Origin: Euryodendron excelsum
Taxonomy: Eukaryota > Streptophyta > Magnoliopsida > Ericales > Pentaphylacaceae
DNA length: 64,000 bases
Direction of reading: 5' to 3'
NCBI GenBank assembly: GCA_033060915.1
Contig: CM065390.1
Span: forward strand, 16,173,001-16,237,000
Under the pieces are notes generated by a model, which saw only the letters and a list, made by a program, of their open reading frames with translations, did no database searches and was not told the DNA's origin. Every line of letters begins with the position of its first letter. Positions within the stretch are counted from its first letter, which is position 1. Shown one piece after another: positions 33,401-47,600 of the stretch. Position numbers and translations under genes: made by a program.

Positions 33401-36400
33401 TTTACCCCACGTTTGTTAAGGATGGGATAAATGGATAAAGCACTTCAAAAAATTACATTTAAAATTATAAACTTTTAGAAGGTGATTTTGTAATTTGACT
33501 TTCAGTTCTAAATACTCGAATTATATAATTTGTCCCTCCAAGTTTATTTAATATTGTGTATTTAGGATAAAATGCCTATTTAAATTGTTAAATTTGATCT
33601 AGTTTTTGCGCAATCAAGCGTTAGATTAGTAGTCCACGCTGATGACCTTAGCCCTCAAAATAAATGTGCCTTAGGTTAGGGTTTTGAGCTGATTAGGTGA
33701 TTTCTCCAAATCTCTCGAAAGAATTGGATTTTGGATTAAACAATCCTTCATAGTTGACGTATTAGTTTAGATTTCACTTACCATTTCTTCTCACATTTCA
33801 CCTAATTAGTTGTAGTGGATATCTTTAAAATTAGTAGCTTGGCATAATTGGTCAGCCCTTCAAATTAGATGCAAAGCCACTTAAAGACTCAAACCTCTTT
33901 TTTCTTCCTTCTTTTTTTCCATAAAAATTTTGAAAAAAAAAAAAACTTCTATTTTTGTGTTGCATTACGTTTGATTCATCCACTGTATTCACACAAGTGG
34001 TTTTGTAGAAATTGTGACAAGCTCTATGCTATAGGCTAAGATCACTAGTGTCCAGTGTTAATAGATCAAAATTAAATTCATGCTTTTTTCTTTATAAATT
34101 TTTTGATGACCAGCATTTTCCACAGGGGCATATTTGGTATTTTAGTTGACATTTTGGTCCATATCAACTAAGGATTTAATTAGATTATTATCATTATGAT
34201 ATGAGTGGTGAAAAAGGAGGAGAAATTGCATAGTTATTGCCCATTGGAAGAAAATTACCCAATTTACAAACTTACCCTCGGCCACCTAATGCCAATTAAG
34301 GCATTATCTCTTGTGTGCCCCAAGGAGGGTTTCAAATTTAAAGATGTAGTAACAATTAAGAAGCATTGTATTGGAATTAAAAATTTTGAACAATACAAAT
34401 TCTTTTAGAAAATAATAGAGAAAGGTTAATAAAAGTGACAGCACAACAGAAGCTTGTTCTTGGTTTGGGGCTCACAGTTATGATAGGCTTCATCCCCCCA
34501 CCACCCTTATCTCCATTCACCATCTTTTAACTGACTTGAGGTGTACTTTTTGCATCAATTCCTTCCAAACTACTCTCTCTCTCTAAAAAAAAATATACAT
34601 ATACATGTTTGTATATGTATGTATGTATGTATGTTTGTTTGTTTGTTTATGCATGTGAAGAATACATAGAGATGATCAACATTGAAAGGTGTTGGGCTTC
34701 TGCTCTTTTTCCCTTTTAACTAGCTTGGGTTGCACTCTTTGAATCACTTCCTTCTAAAAGACTTCTCTTTTAAAAAGTAAAAGTTGAGATCAACCTAATT
34801 TATTTAATTTGTCAAGGGTTAGGCTTGATTGGAAACTATAAAAAAAAAAAAAAATGTTAGGCTTGATGCACTTGTAGAAGGCAACATGGCTTCGGTGATG
34901 AGAAAATGGTTTCTACTTGAAAAAGGAAAAATGGAACCCTACCCTCTCAAAACCTAACACTATCATGACTTTGCATAATAGACATATGTTATCTAGATTT
35001 CAAAAATTTTCTAATATGATCTTTTAGGCACTGCATGTGTGTGTGGGCATGCGAAATGTGCAAAACACTTGCCAGAGCTGCAAATAACATGCAATGTACT
35101 TACTTTGTGGTTTTGATTTAATTTGATTTGATTTTGTTTTTTTTTACAATTTACAATGAAGGGTCAAAGCCTTAAGGAGAGAGGAGAAAGCAAGTCAAAC
35201 ACATGACCATATGCATAGATGAGAGGCGTCAGAGCACTCTAGCTAACCCCTCTCCTCAAAATACTTTTGTATTGCAAAAAGGCATGATTACCTTGTCATT
35301 CCTTCACTTGAAAGATAAGAAATAAATTGGTTACAATATCTTATTCTTCAAAACCTAGAAACTTATCATCACTAGTGCTTGTTATATCGTAAATGGACAT
35401 CACCTTGTTTTGGTTCGTTGCCTATATTTGCAGATTCACTTTTCTTTCTGGGATTTTATTTGGTGTAATTTACTATGGGTAAAATAAGGTCTAAAATATA
35501 TTCAACAAAAGCAAATTAACTTTTACCATGATTATTTCTTAACTAAGAAGTATAAACACTTCTAAAAAAAAAAATAGCATCTGTATCGAATACGTGTCAT
35601 AATATTTTTTTACAAAAATTAGAACTGGACATGTTTAAGATACTTGGAGAATACAAGTGTTTTTTACTTAGACAAACATGAAATATAATTTAATACTTAT
35701 GTTTATCTTGTTTTGTATTAAATGATATCTAAATTGTGGATCAAATGGTATTTTTCATTAGAACAAGTGTTATTTATGGATGGTTTATTCATATTCATAA
35801 CAAATAACGATATTTTTTTTTCTTTTTTATAGCATTTCGATGTGTCCATATCTTTATTTTTTAAAAATTACCATGTCATACATCCTCTCTCAAACTATGT
35901 CTCTATACTTTTTTTAATTTTTGTAGAGCAAAAAAGGTGAAAAAGGGTGATAAGCGTAGTAACCCCCTTGGGTGTGACTATAGAGTTCCCACCCACTTTC
36001 GAAATGTTCAGTTTGACCTATAACTATTGACTGTTACTTCTCAACAGTATTTGGCTCACGCAACTATTACAAGCAAGTTCGAACAGTGACTGCTGATAAA
36101 AGAACGAGATTTTAAACCTAGCTATTGAAGCCAACTCAACTAAGATCTCGATAGTAAACTATATCTGTATACTATGTCCATGTATATATTTCTTAGTTAC
36201 TTGGTAATACACAAGTAAAGATACTTATTCGAAGGACTTTTTTCATGTTCAAGTGACCAAGTATGGTGCCGACAAAACAAGATCCTTACAAGGCGTATGC
36301 TTCTGCATGATTATTGGAGTCGAACATGTGATCTCAAACACCAATTGAAGTGAAGTCCGACATTTTGATAGTAATTTCCTGAATGTGAGAACAAAAAAAG

Positions 36401-37399
36401 GAAGAAAATTTCCTCATATGACCATTTTGCTTTGTCATTTATCAAATATTAATTATCATTTTAATTTTTGCTACATAATGTTCATGCCTTTGAATGATCA
36501 TTCCACTGAACTCGTGCGGAGCAGCGCTTCACATGAGTCAAATAAATTTTATGCATTACTACATAAAAAAATAACTATACTCAAGGGAGTGTAAAAGGTG
36601 ATTGAGCTTAGCGAAAACAAATTATTCTCAAAAACAATTAAACTACTTGAATGACACTTAAATCCTCCGTGGTGTGTCGGTAGAGAAAAAAATGTGCAAT
36701 GTTTATAAATCTAGGGCAAGAGCACATGGTGATGGTGAATTTTATATGTATATCTATACAATGTCCCTATTGTCTTGATTTTGACTCTCAAACATGTGAG
36801 GTTTATACGTTTCTTTGTCGGCTTAATCATGCTTGAATCATTCAAGCTTTTAAAACACGTTAGTTTCATTTATTCGAACACTTAAAGGTCATGCACTCGT
36901 ATTATATGATCGTTTAGTTGGTCTTTTGTTGTCGTTTAACTCCTACTACCTCTAACTTCATGCGCGATTAAAGGGATAATTTTTAATGAGTGATTATTAT
37001 TCATTGGACTCATTACTAAGGAAGTGAGATTATGATTTTATCTTAGCATTACGTGCGGATTGTCTAAGTATGTGTATGATGTTGATGAACGAAAGTTTAG
37101 TGCAACCTTTACTAAACTTGCTTCATGACAAAATTACCCTTTGATATCACCCCTTGGCCATTAAATTTGAGTGGGTATTATGGTAAATTTAGTTTAGAGC
37201 TTATTTGAAATTTGAGAGAGGAGAGGGAAGAAGTCCTTCCCTTCCATTGTTTGATTTTATTTAAGGGATAAAGGACAAAAAAAAATATAAAAAAAATTTA
37301 AACCACTCTTTTTTATTATTATTTTTTTTACAAAATTAAATAAAAATAATGATATATATTTTTTATTATTATGTTGTCTTTTCATCCCCCGAGTTCCAA

Positions 37400-37680
37400 A
37401 CAAGAAGCTGTTAGAATTCAGGAGGTTGATGAGGATAGGAGTAAAAAATATATAATTAATGATGACGTGGCAGTGCTCAGCGCGATGAGAGGGGTTGTAG
37501 GAAAGCAGTATGTGCGAGCATGTACGAGCCATGTTACAGTCGGGAGAGACTCCTTTGCACGTTGTGCCAACGTGGCAAGCATTGACCGGATCTGATTCAG
37601 CGGTGGAGTCCACACGGCTCCGAATCAAGCTGCGCGATCACCAGCTGGAGGTCACGTGACTTTGCTTTGGCATTAGAACT
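37400..37680. other. GC-richer island with ACGT motifs
   Basis: Contains TGACGTGGCA at 37463-37472 and the palindrome GTCACGTGAC at 37651-37660, both ACGT-core sites bound by plant bZIP and bHLH factors, in DNA clearly richer in GC than its flanks. Short open frames in both strands show no domain. Possibly a promoter or conserved non-coding block for a gene I cannot see; no exon is supported next to it. Confidence 0.4.
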
Positions 37681-38855
37681 TTGAATATAATTTACTGTCA
37701 TACTTGGACTTATGGAAACACGCCACGTTGTGTGGGCTGACATCTGTGAGACGAAAGTGTCCATCAAAGTTTGTTATTTTTTTGACTTTTTTGTCATGAA
37801 GATGATTGAGGTTGCGGTTCGAAAGCACAATGGATTGGGGCCCACGTACAACTTTACAGATATGAGACCATGTTGTGGGCCATGGTCAGTCCAAATTAGA
37901 TACGGTAATGGACCGGCGAGACAGAAATTGAAATCTTCATTCGCTTCTATTTAAAAAATTTATCTCTATTCTTGTATTATCTCTAATTAGATGAAGGCAG
38001 AGATTTTTATTTTAGTCTCTACGGATATAAGGTTGTCTCTACTCCTGTCTTTATTCTTATCTTCATTCTCATCCTACTTCTATCTCGAGTCTAAGCTTAA
38101 GCTTTTGTTGTCATTTAATTTGTTTTGAAACTGTTGATTTTCAAAACTCAAGCGTTGATTCATGATTGAGAACTACTGAAATTGTTGTCTTATTTAATAC
38201 ATAATTTTCTGTTATATATGTTGATGTGATAAAGATTGATGACAAAAATTTTAAACCCTTGATGTATCATTAGAGTTTAATTATAGATTATGCTTTGTTA
38301 CTCAATGTTTAAAGAAACAAAGACTTAAAAGAGTAAAATAAATATAAAAATAGTCTATATAAAAAATTAAAAAATTAAAGCGGGAAAAGGAGGCGAGGTA
38401 GGGAGAGGCGGGAGAAAACCTTGATCCATTCCTATCTTCATACTCATATAAATTTTTATTTTAACTTCTATTTCCGTTTTGAATCCTCTATAATTTCCCT
38501 AAACAGGACAGGTTCGGTCGGATCTCCATTTTCTTCCAATCCATTGCCATCTTTAGTCCAAAACATCAAGAGTGCCAAGACTCAACCCAGAACTATTATT
38601 TTACGTTTGCTGCTAAGAAATGAAAAAAATAAAAATAAAAATAAGATTGAGAATAGAATTGAATTTAATGGTTATTTTATTTATTTATTTATTTGACTAG
38701 TGAAAATAAAATGATGATTCTAATTCTATTATTAAGAAGCCCAAATAATAATGCTAGAATTAAATAAAATTTTAATATATAATATATAAGTTTAGATATT
38801 ATATTATATTTAAAATATAAAAGGCATTATATACTATTTATTGTCTCCTATCTTT

Positions 38856-38958
38856 CGGTGGCTGGTGGTGGTGGGTGTTAGCCGGTGGTATTGTGGTAGT
38901 AGTAGAAGTAGGGTCGGCAACAGCGGTGGTGGTGGTGGCAGTTTGTGGTGGTAGTGTA
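38856..38958 (+). repeat. GGT/TGG-rich low-complexity tract
   Basis: Imperfect GGT, GTA and TGG triplets on the plus strand for about 100 bp, in otherwise AT-rich DNA. G runs are short (two or three), so G-quadruplex potential is modest. Confidence 0.8.
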
Positions 38959-40105
38959 TAGAAAGGAGTGAGATTTGTTTTAAAAATGAATTTTTTTTTT
39001 TGTTTTTAAGTTTTTAAACTTTTTTAAAAATTATTTTCAAAATTTTAAAATAAAAAATTGAAAGTAGTAATCAAATATATTTTATTTTTTTCAAGAATTT
39101 TAAAATAAAAACAAAAGGGAGAAATTTAAAATGTTACCAAGTTTTGTTTTACGTTCTCATTCTATGAATGAATGAAATGATTATTCTCACTCTTGAAAAA
39201 AAAAAATTGTCACTTTAATAAAATGTGAAAATGATCATTCTTAAATAATATAATTGAACAAGAAAATAAAAATAAAAGTGCAAATGATCATTCAATTCTA
39301 TTCTATTTCATTCCGTCACTTGTACCAAATATAACTTTAGTGATTTTGCTAAAGAGGACAAGTGGTTCATTCTTTTCAATTCGAGAAGCATAGGGTACGT
39401 AAAGGTGGAATTTATTATTTCTCCTTTGAAGAATCTACTTCACAGCACTCTCTCTAACATTTCTCACTATATAAAAATAAAGGACTGTCAAAGCATTGTT
39501 TTTGATGCGTGAAAATCAAAGTTACCAAGTTCGTTAGGTATTGACAAGTACATAATAGAACATTTTGTGTCATTTTTCGATGTGTATGGAGTTGTACTAA
39601 TCTGTACCAAAATTTAATTTTTTCTTAAAATAGTTTTACTTTTTAAGATAAAGATTATAACTAATGTTTCACATATACTAGATAATTAAGGCCATTCTAA
39701 GTCTTTTTGTATATTACAAATAAATATATATATTTGTAAAGATAATTCGAACACATTGATATCAATATATATCATTCCGGCGACAAAAATAATAAGTTGG
39801 CCGATATGATATTGACAAAAATAATAGCTGCTCCCAAGAATAAGACCATAACAACAAATATCGAACTTGGAGAATATGAAGCCTTCTTTGTTGATGTACT
39901 ATGGACCTTTGAACAATACACAAAGTTTCAATTGTCTCAATCTGACATTTGTTTAAAACAATGTTAAGAATGCAATGACTAATTTAATTGGGGACAGCTG
40001 AAATTTATGCCATTGTTGGACATGTCGTGTGGGCCATTTAAATAAAACAATGTGATTGAAGGAAAACACACACACATATATATATATACACATATTTTTT
40101 TATTT

Positions 40106-40225
40106 TCTCTTTTGGTTTGTATGCATATTTCTTTGTTGGAGTACCATCGTTTTCTTTTTCTTTAATTTCTTCTCTTTTTGGTTTGTATGTATACTTCTTT
40201 GTTGGAGTACCATCATTTTCTTTTC
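40106..40225 (+). repeat. Two-copy tandem repeat, about 65 bp
   Basis: TTTGGTTTGTATG, CTTTGTTGGAGTACCATC and TTTTCTTTT occur twice in the same order, about 65 bp apart, with small changes. Confidence 0.8.
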
Positions 40226-41269
40226 CCTAATTCCTAATTTTTAGTGATGATTTCATATTGAAATGTTAGATTAAGAAGGAAGTGCTAGGGGACTGCAAAT
40301 TTGATGAAAATACCCAAAAAATGATATTAGGAGAACCCAATTTTGTGGAAGTAGCGTAGGATTGAGATGCACGCTTGACCAAAAATCAATAGTAATCTTA
40401 TATATGGAATTTTAAAATATTTGTCTTACAACACAATCCTGCTGGCTTATTTTATTTTTCAGTCAATTATGCTACTCTATAAACTTCAAAAAATCCTTCT
40501 ATAATTATTCTGAATTTTTGGAAAAAAAAAAACTTCTGTAACTAATTCGAATTGTTTTCTTTTTCTAGAAATAATAGAAAATGTCATTAAAAAAAGAGAT
40601 CGTACATCAAACACAGCAAACATCCTACATTAGAAGAAACAAAAACTTTTTCTAACTAATCCAGATTGTTGAACTGCAAAAAAAAAAAAAAAAAAACATT
40701 CTGTTTTTTTTTTTCTTTATTGTTGATGCACATTAAGAAAGTCATAATATCATATAAAACCTCACTATCATGAAAATTACCATTAATGGTCCTATTGAGA
40801 CCCAAGAACATGCAATTAGATGGGTATGAGATTCAATTACAAGATCAATGCATTCAAAGATATCCATTAATTTATATAAAAAAATTTCTCACAACTTCCA
40901 AACTACACATTTTAAAAGAAAAAAAAAAGTTTTTTTTATGTTTCTAAATCAGATAGCAGGTAGGGAGATTCATTTAGAAGATCAATCCATCTCCAAGATA
41001 TTACATTTAAGAGATAAAAAAAATCTCACAACTTTCTAACTACACATTTTAAGAATTAAAAAATATATATTTTTGCATATTTTTTTAAATTCACATAGTG
41101 GTTCATAGCCTTAGAGGTTGAATGGTCAAGATCATGCTGGTGAGGAACAACCCTTTTCTGGTTGTAAGTCACGTGCATACGTTATCCTGTACCTGCCACC
41201 TACACAAACTATTAAATAATTCTACGGTTCCCACCACGGCCAATCAAACCATTCACAACCCAAGTCCAC

Positions 41270-41670
41270 CTCATTTCTCTAACTCGCGATGCACCTAATC
41301 ACTTCGTACCAAGTCCCGAGGAATGCCATGTCAGCATACTACGAACCAAACGAAAACGAAATCACATCGAAAGCGGGTCCCACCCCTCCTCTCAGCCTAA
41401 GGTTTTTAGTGGCTTATAATAATGCTAAAATCACCGGGAATAAATCTCGCGTGTCGGTGCCGACACTCATCTCACCGACAAAATTACCGGGTGCACCAGG
41501 TGACAAATCCCGACACCGCAAACTCAACCGGCAAGTGCAGGTCACCGCCACGGAACGGAACCCCATGCACTTTCACTGTACCCGCGTCGGTGGCGTTAAT
41601 TTTTGACTTTCTCGTGAAACACTACTTCGTGCCCCCAACGGTTTTCAGTTGCTCCCCGCATTTTCGACCG
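41270..41670. other. GC-richer island, possibly promoter-like
   Basis: CG-containing words are frequent (GTGTCGGTGCCGACACTC, CACCGGGAATAA, CCGGCAAGTGCAGGTC), unlike the flanks. GTGTCGGTGCCGACAC near 41450 is an almost perfect palindrome. Plus-strand open frames of about 100 codons occur in two frames at once, and neither shows a known domain, so I do not call a gene. Confidence 0.4.
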
Positions 41671-42190
41671 TTGACATTGTACAAACAAATACATGTATGC
41701 GTATAGCCGTATATGTATTGACAAATTTATCTATTTTTTTTATATATTATTGTACTTACGAAAATAAATAAATGTACTTATTTACGAGTTTTTTTATTCT
41801 TAGTTATGACTCTACACTAAATAAAAAAATGTGCCCTATTGCATTTCTTTAGGTATTAATTATTTTTCATTGAGTAATGTTATACAATTAATATATGAAA
41901 TGAGGAGACAACATTGTCTCTAATTATTTTAAATTAATTGACCCTTTAATGTGGTTTATAATTTCAAAACGGCTATTATTATTTTTTATTTTGATTCTTT
42001 TGATCAACAAATATGTCTTGTTCTTTGGTATGTATATATATATAACTATGGGAGTGGTGAGATGTTTTTTACCGATTGGTCTTCTTGTAACAACTATGAG
42101 CTTACTTTCATGATAGAAACTGCCCCTTTATATAATAAGGTGGTGACGTAGAAATTATTAAAATGAAAACAGTTGGCAATTGAATGTGGG

Positions 42191-42203
42191 CACGTGACAC
42201 GTG
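42191..42203. promoter_or_regulatory. Two adjacent G-boxes
   Basis: CACGTG at 42191-42196 and again at 42198-42203, one base apart, followed by GGGG. G-boxes bind bHLH/bZIP regulators. There is no supported gene start nearby, so a role is unknown. Confidence 0.4.
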
Positions 42204-43094
42204 GGGACACTACGTAACGACAACGCTTAGAATTTTATATCTTGGTGCATGTGGAATGAAGATTTTGGCCATTAGGTGCAATGTTATTGGGAGAAGTGGT
42301 TGAAAGATTTGGAGAGTTTTGGAGGGTATATTGGTCAAAATGGGTAGTCGGGTTAGTGGCTTCCCATGCAACTCCATGAGTCAATTAATTTTGATGGAAA
42401 CTTTGTCATGGTGAAGAGTGGCATACCACACCTCTGTGAAGACTAAATGGGAAACACCCCACTATCCACCACAAAGAAGCAACGTATGCATTGACTCTTG
42501 CAAAACATTTTTTTTTTTTTGGATTATTGATTTATTTTGCTTTTATTTTTTGGGTAAATAATATTTGATTGTTCAATTATGAATTTTTTTTGGGTGTGGT
42601 GAAGCAGGTTTGAATCACAAGAATCAGTCTTTTCATGAACAAAACGTGAAAAAAATAACTACTGACTTGTTATCTCTCCCAAACCCTACTCTAAGCAAGG
42701 AACCTTGTACATTGGGTACGACTTTTTTTTAAAAAAAAATTTCAAACAAACGTAATAAAAGAACAAAAGCTTTCAATTTTTCCTTTTTGGTCCACATTGT
42801 GGTTTTTCAAAATTTTTAAACAAAGATAATAAAGGAGCAAAAAAATTCCATTTTTCTTTTGGTCCATATTGTCGGTTGGTCCTTGAAAGGATATTAAGGC
42901 CTTGAGCAGTTGAGCCCCAAGGCCATTTGTAGGCTGACGTTTCACAAGCTGAACAAACTGCATCTAGTTTTTTGGTGGTTGAGTTTGGGCCTGGGTCTCA
43001 AGCCCAAAATAAGTAAGCTTTTTCTTAATCGGGACCTGTAGCTTATCACTGCTTGAATTTCTGCCTACTGAACCCACAATCAACCTTGTATGCT

Positions 43095-43435
43095 AAGTGC
43101 AGTTGTAAAACAAACCAAGCTACTGGAGCTCGACTCCTGTTTGTCTCATTAAAAGCTTGTTTGAGATCGGTTTGTTAAGTAAACAAGTCAAATTTGAACA
43201 TATTTAAAATTCTTTAATTCCATGAGCTTGACTAGAACTAGGTTTGATAAAACTTTTATACACTAAAAATTTCAAACTACTCTAGCTCGGCCCATGATTG
43301 ACTCGATTAAAACCCTTTTGGGCTCGGCTCAAAAGTTAAACAATTCAAGCTTGAACACATTTTCAAGTTTGTCAAGATTTTCAAATCAAGCTTGAACAAC
43401 TCACTATTAGCTCGACTCCGCATGTTTACAACCCT
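43095..43435. repeat. Second copy of the GGCTCG / GAGCTTGAACA dispersed repeat
   Basis: Shares with 6320-6625 the order of AAGTAAACAAGTC, TTGAACATATTTAAA, CCATGATTGACTCGATTAAAA, AAGCTTGAACA and the end TTTACAACCCTA. Heavily diverged; coding capacity is absent. Confidence 0.45.
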
Positions 43436-44616
43436 AAGGCTAAGTTGTACCCGATTGGTCTTTTACCCTCGATATATGGGTTCAAATCTCCTTGTTGTCT
43501 TGCCCAAAAGCAAAATAAATGAATTAACCATAAGGCCAACCTAAACTTGGCCCAATGGGTCATGGTTACACTTAGACCTTTGAGGCCGTCCTCCCCGAAC
43601 ACATACAGCTTAGACTCCGTAGCCAAATGGGACAGACTTTGGGCTCCTTACTCCACATTGTTCATTAACGTAAATGCATTCACCTTCAGCATTATCCGAA
43701 GTAAAGTTGCTTAACAGGGCTTATTTGTCCTGTTTAGTATGGTTTTTAAAATTTTCGTTTTCATTTTTCATGTTTAAAAAAAAAAATGAATTTCAAAAAT
43801 AGTATTATTTTCAAATGATTTTTATTTTCATATAAAACATGTTGTAGGAAACTCGAAAAACATTTTTTTTTTTTAGTTTCCTAATACTAAGGTGTTTTTT
43901 TATTATAAAAAAAATAAAAAATAGTTTACCAAACGTGGAATCAGTGATCAGAAAATGAAAGAAGGAAAACATCGCTATATATCATGCTGTCAGTGAAAAC
44001 AAATTGGAACTGCTTCACACATTATATGAGGATCATCTTATTAAGCACATGAAACACATTGTTAGCATATTTGACGAGTTTGATTATTCAATCAAATATT
44101 CCTTTAGAAAAATAACACTTCATAAATTTCAGTAAATAATTCAAAAACTAACTGAGATTTCTAAATGAAACAATCGAATCGCTGAAATTACAATTAATAT
44201 AGTTGCAAGAAGAAATAATTTTCCATCAATAAAACTGTTTTTTTTTTTTCATCTTTTTATAGGTTTTCCTCTGTTACATAATCATTGAAGAAATGGAAAA
44301 CTTGAGTAATAATAATGCTGCTTTGCTAAGTATTTTAATTTTCACATTATTAATTATTTACTATAAATGACATAAAAATTGTAACAATCACAAAGAATAA
44401 AATCGAAGAGTAAGCCACGATTAAGAAGAGAGAACTTTACAAATTGAATTGCCACCACCCAAAAAATCAATTCACACTCTATAATATATATATATATTAT
44501 ATATCTGTCATCTTCACTTTGATTGAATCTATACATGAGTCAAGTTCTTCATTGCTCTTCAACAATCCACCATCTGGTGCAATCCACAACTCAAATAGTT
44601 TCTAGGTGGTTGATGA

Positions 44617-47600
44617 TCATGGCGTTACTACAACCGTTTTCGACACGTCCAAATGATTAAGTCGACATGTTCCAAGGAGACCTTCCGGGAGCTCTTCCTG
44701 CGTGTTAGCCTGCAAAAAGGAATTTTCGAGTTCGTATATATGAATGATAAATGTCAAAATGTTTTCTCCCCGAAGCTATAGTTCTTTTTTTTACAGAGGT
44801 ATAGTTGCCAGTTTTTTTTTTCTTTTTTTTTTTCTCGTACTAAAGGTACAGTTGTTTTACCTGTATCAAAAATGCCAATTCCATGACGAGATTGTTGAGG
44901 TACCCAAGAACAAGACTGACTACGCCTCTTGCCACTGTTGATGACCCGACATCGACCACAAGCTGAAAATCTCAGAGAAAGACATTCAAGGTTAAGATAT
45001 CCAAATAATGTATCCTACCATGCAATGGGTTAACACACAAGCAAAACACACACATGTAAAGACTCAACAAACACATGAGAGAGAGAGAGAGAGCCATAAT
45101 GTAATTAGTGTTCACAATTTCATGGTCTAACATGCTGCATAAGCAATATGTATTGTGTTTTACCTCCAGGTAGTTCTTTCCTCTATGATAATGTACTTCA
45201 AGTGCTTGAGCTACCAAGCAAGCTTTCTTCCCCACGCTCTGCTTGACTATCCATGACCCCTAAGAGAAACAATCACCGGTAATGCAGAAGTCTCAGTGAT
45301 TCCATATATTAGAAGTAAGAAAGCAAGCACTGAAAATATTGGCTTCAGACATTAAACCAACAGGATTAGAGGCATAAAGTGACAAGGCAGATCATCATAT
45401 CTCAAACCAAAATGATGTCCGGTTTGAATCAAATTTAAATGATTCCACTGCTACTATACTGACCTTAGAAATGTATGGTATGAGCTTAAACCTTGAATTC
45501 CTATAGGCGTCATCTCCATTGACAAAGCGCTCCAAAATAGGAGTTTCTTCCAAAGGAGTTCTCGTCATGAAATATAGTGCCAGACCATAGGAAGTTGAAC
45601 CCGGAATCTGATTCACGACACTTTGCACTGTAAGTATACTGATTCGAGATGAGCCAACGGAAAAACATGATGAGGATATCCACGACAACAATGTCACCTG
45701 TATGTTAACGATGAAGAAGAACTCTGGTCCACCCTGTGCTGCATATTTCTGACAGATCCGATAAAGCTTGTATGAGGAGAATCTTTACACAGTAAAATGA
45801 GAGTGTTCTTGCAAGTGTGCTAGTTCCCAGAGATGACTACTATGAATTCATAATCACAAGAAAGCCACAAGTGGTAGATCAAACCTGAACAATGCCTCCA
45901 GGACGGCTACCAAGATCATCTTCACGTTTGTCAGATCTTAGCCAATCTGCAGCAACCATTTGCATCAATGTGCCTTTTGCCTTAATCTGGTGAAAAGAAA
46001 AAAGAATTGTTCACAATTAGAACAGAAAACAATAAAAGTCATATTTTCCGAATGAATATTTTGGGTTGTGCATTGCACGTGCATATCCATATTCAGAAAG
46101 AGCTATTCCAATAATAATAACCACCTTATACAATAATGAAAACGGAAATAGTATCATCTATGAGACTTCGGAAATCACAGAAAGCATGCATGAATAAACA
46201 AAATATGCTCATCTCGCTTGTAAAATAAAACAGCAAAATTTGTGGACCATCCAAATATCATCTTTGCCAATTTTTAATGATCAGGGCAGACATCTATTAA
46301 GAAATTATCGAAGCTAGATAAGAAACCGCATGAAATGAAACTTTTTTTGGGTTGATATTGATGTATCAGACTCACATACCCACCCTCCCTTTTAGACGCC
46401 ATAATATCTTACAACATTTTTGCAAAATACTATGACAACGAGATGCAAATGATAGACTTAATCAGAAGCAATACAAATAGACTGACTATCCCTACACTAA
46501 GCATCAGTTTTAACATGCGAAGTTGGTCATATAAGTTAGCAGACGATATAAGCCAATATTTTACTTTACCAAAGTATGCAACAAAGTTCACAACTTATTA
46601 TGTATTGCCTCTATATCCAACAATTGTAATTACATGTTTTAAATATGTAAAATCCAGTTTGGATTTCTAATTTCAAATTCTTCTGTAAAGGACAGCGGGA
46701 ACTGAAAAGGAACCTTCTGACGATCTTGTAGATAACTATCTCCTCGAATTAAAAATGATGAAGGATCGGCAGTTGTCCAACTGCAAGGCAAATTACAACT
46801 GGGATCTTTTGCAAGAGTGGCCCCATAGCAGCATGATACATTTTCTTCCCAAGCCACTTCTTGTAAGTCCATATAACCCTTCTTCTGAACTGCACCAAAG
46901 AATAGGACAAAAAAAAGCCATTTCGACATAGAGGCATCAACTTAAGTTAGCTTTTTTAGTTATCTCAACAGGACTCACCAGCAAGACCATGTAACTTTTT
47001 CACAAAACCAGCAGCCGATGATAGTCGAGGGTGGTATGTATCCTGAACATACAAGAGATATAATGTGTCAACAAAGGCACTTCTCAATAACAAACAACAG
47101 AAAACATGTCTCCCTTCCCCACCAACCTGCCGGTTGTGGGTTGGGGGGAGAGGATTCAAAAGTCCCATGGTCATGAGTTCAATCCATTGAGTTCCATTTT
47201 GTCAATTCAATACAATAGTTGGCCATGTTAGGCAGAATCACCACCACAAACAGTGAAATGATTAAAAAAGTCAGCAATAAAATCTAAAATTGACCCCTAT
47301 TTTAAATAAATATTGAAGAAAAACAAAAGAAACCAAAGATCTCATATTTTACAAAGATACAAAGGATTTGTTTCAAATGCAATGTGAGACTTAACGGATC
47401 ACTTCAATCTCAATGGGACATTAGAGAATTCCTAACTTATAATAATACCAATAACAATTTCGTTCAGAGCATAAACCCAAAAAAATGTTCCCCTTTTTTT
47501 GGTGTTGAAAAAAAAATATAGAATTAAAATGTTATCAGAAACACTATGGATTCTTTTCAAACTCTATGTGGAACACAACAGACTGCTTATATTTACATGG

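Larger units (their letters stand above)
28363..44616. other. 16-kb AT-rich intergenic region, no gene seen
   Basis: Open frames here are short, AT-driven and lack recognisable domains. Items noted separately: a foldback element (30315-30479), GC-richer islands (37400-37680, 41270-41670), GGT-rich DNA (38856-38958), a two-copy tandem repeat (40106-40225), two adjacent G-boxes (42191-42203), a dispersed repeat (43095-43435) and a tRNA-like SINE candidate near 43440-43500. (TGTA)n/(TTTG)n runs lie at 34612-34650. Decayed transposon DNA is likely at 30725-30900 and 35940-36380 but could not be classified. Confidence 0.65.

Noticed and set aside
41289..41706. Two overlapping plus-strand frames of about 100 codons
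   Set aside because: Both arise from a GC-richer block with few stops; neither has a recognisable domain, and no splice partners were found.
43440..43500. Possible tRNA-derived SINE (ACCCGATTGG then GGGTTCAAATCTCC), with similar B-box-like sites at 47140-47190 and, inverted, at 3860-3910
   Set aside because: Only loose A/B-box resemblance; no poly-A end, target duplication or full copy could be shown.
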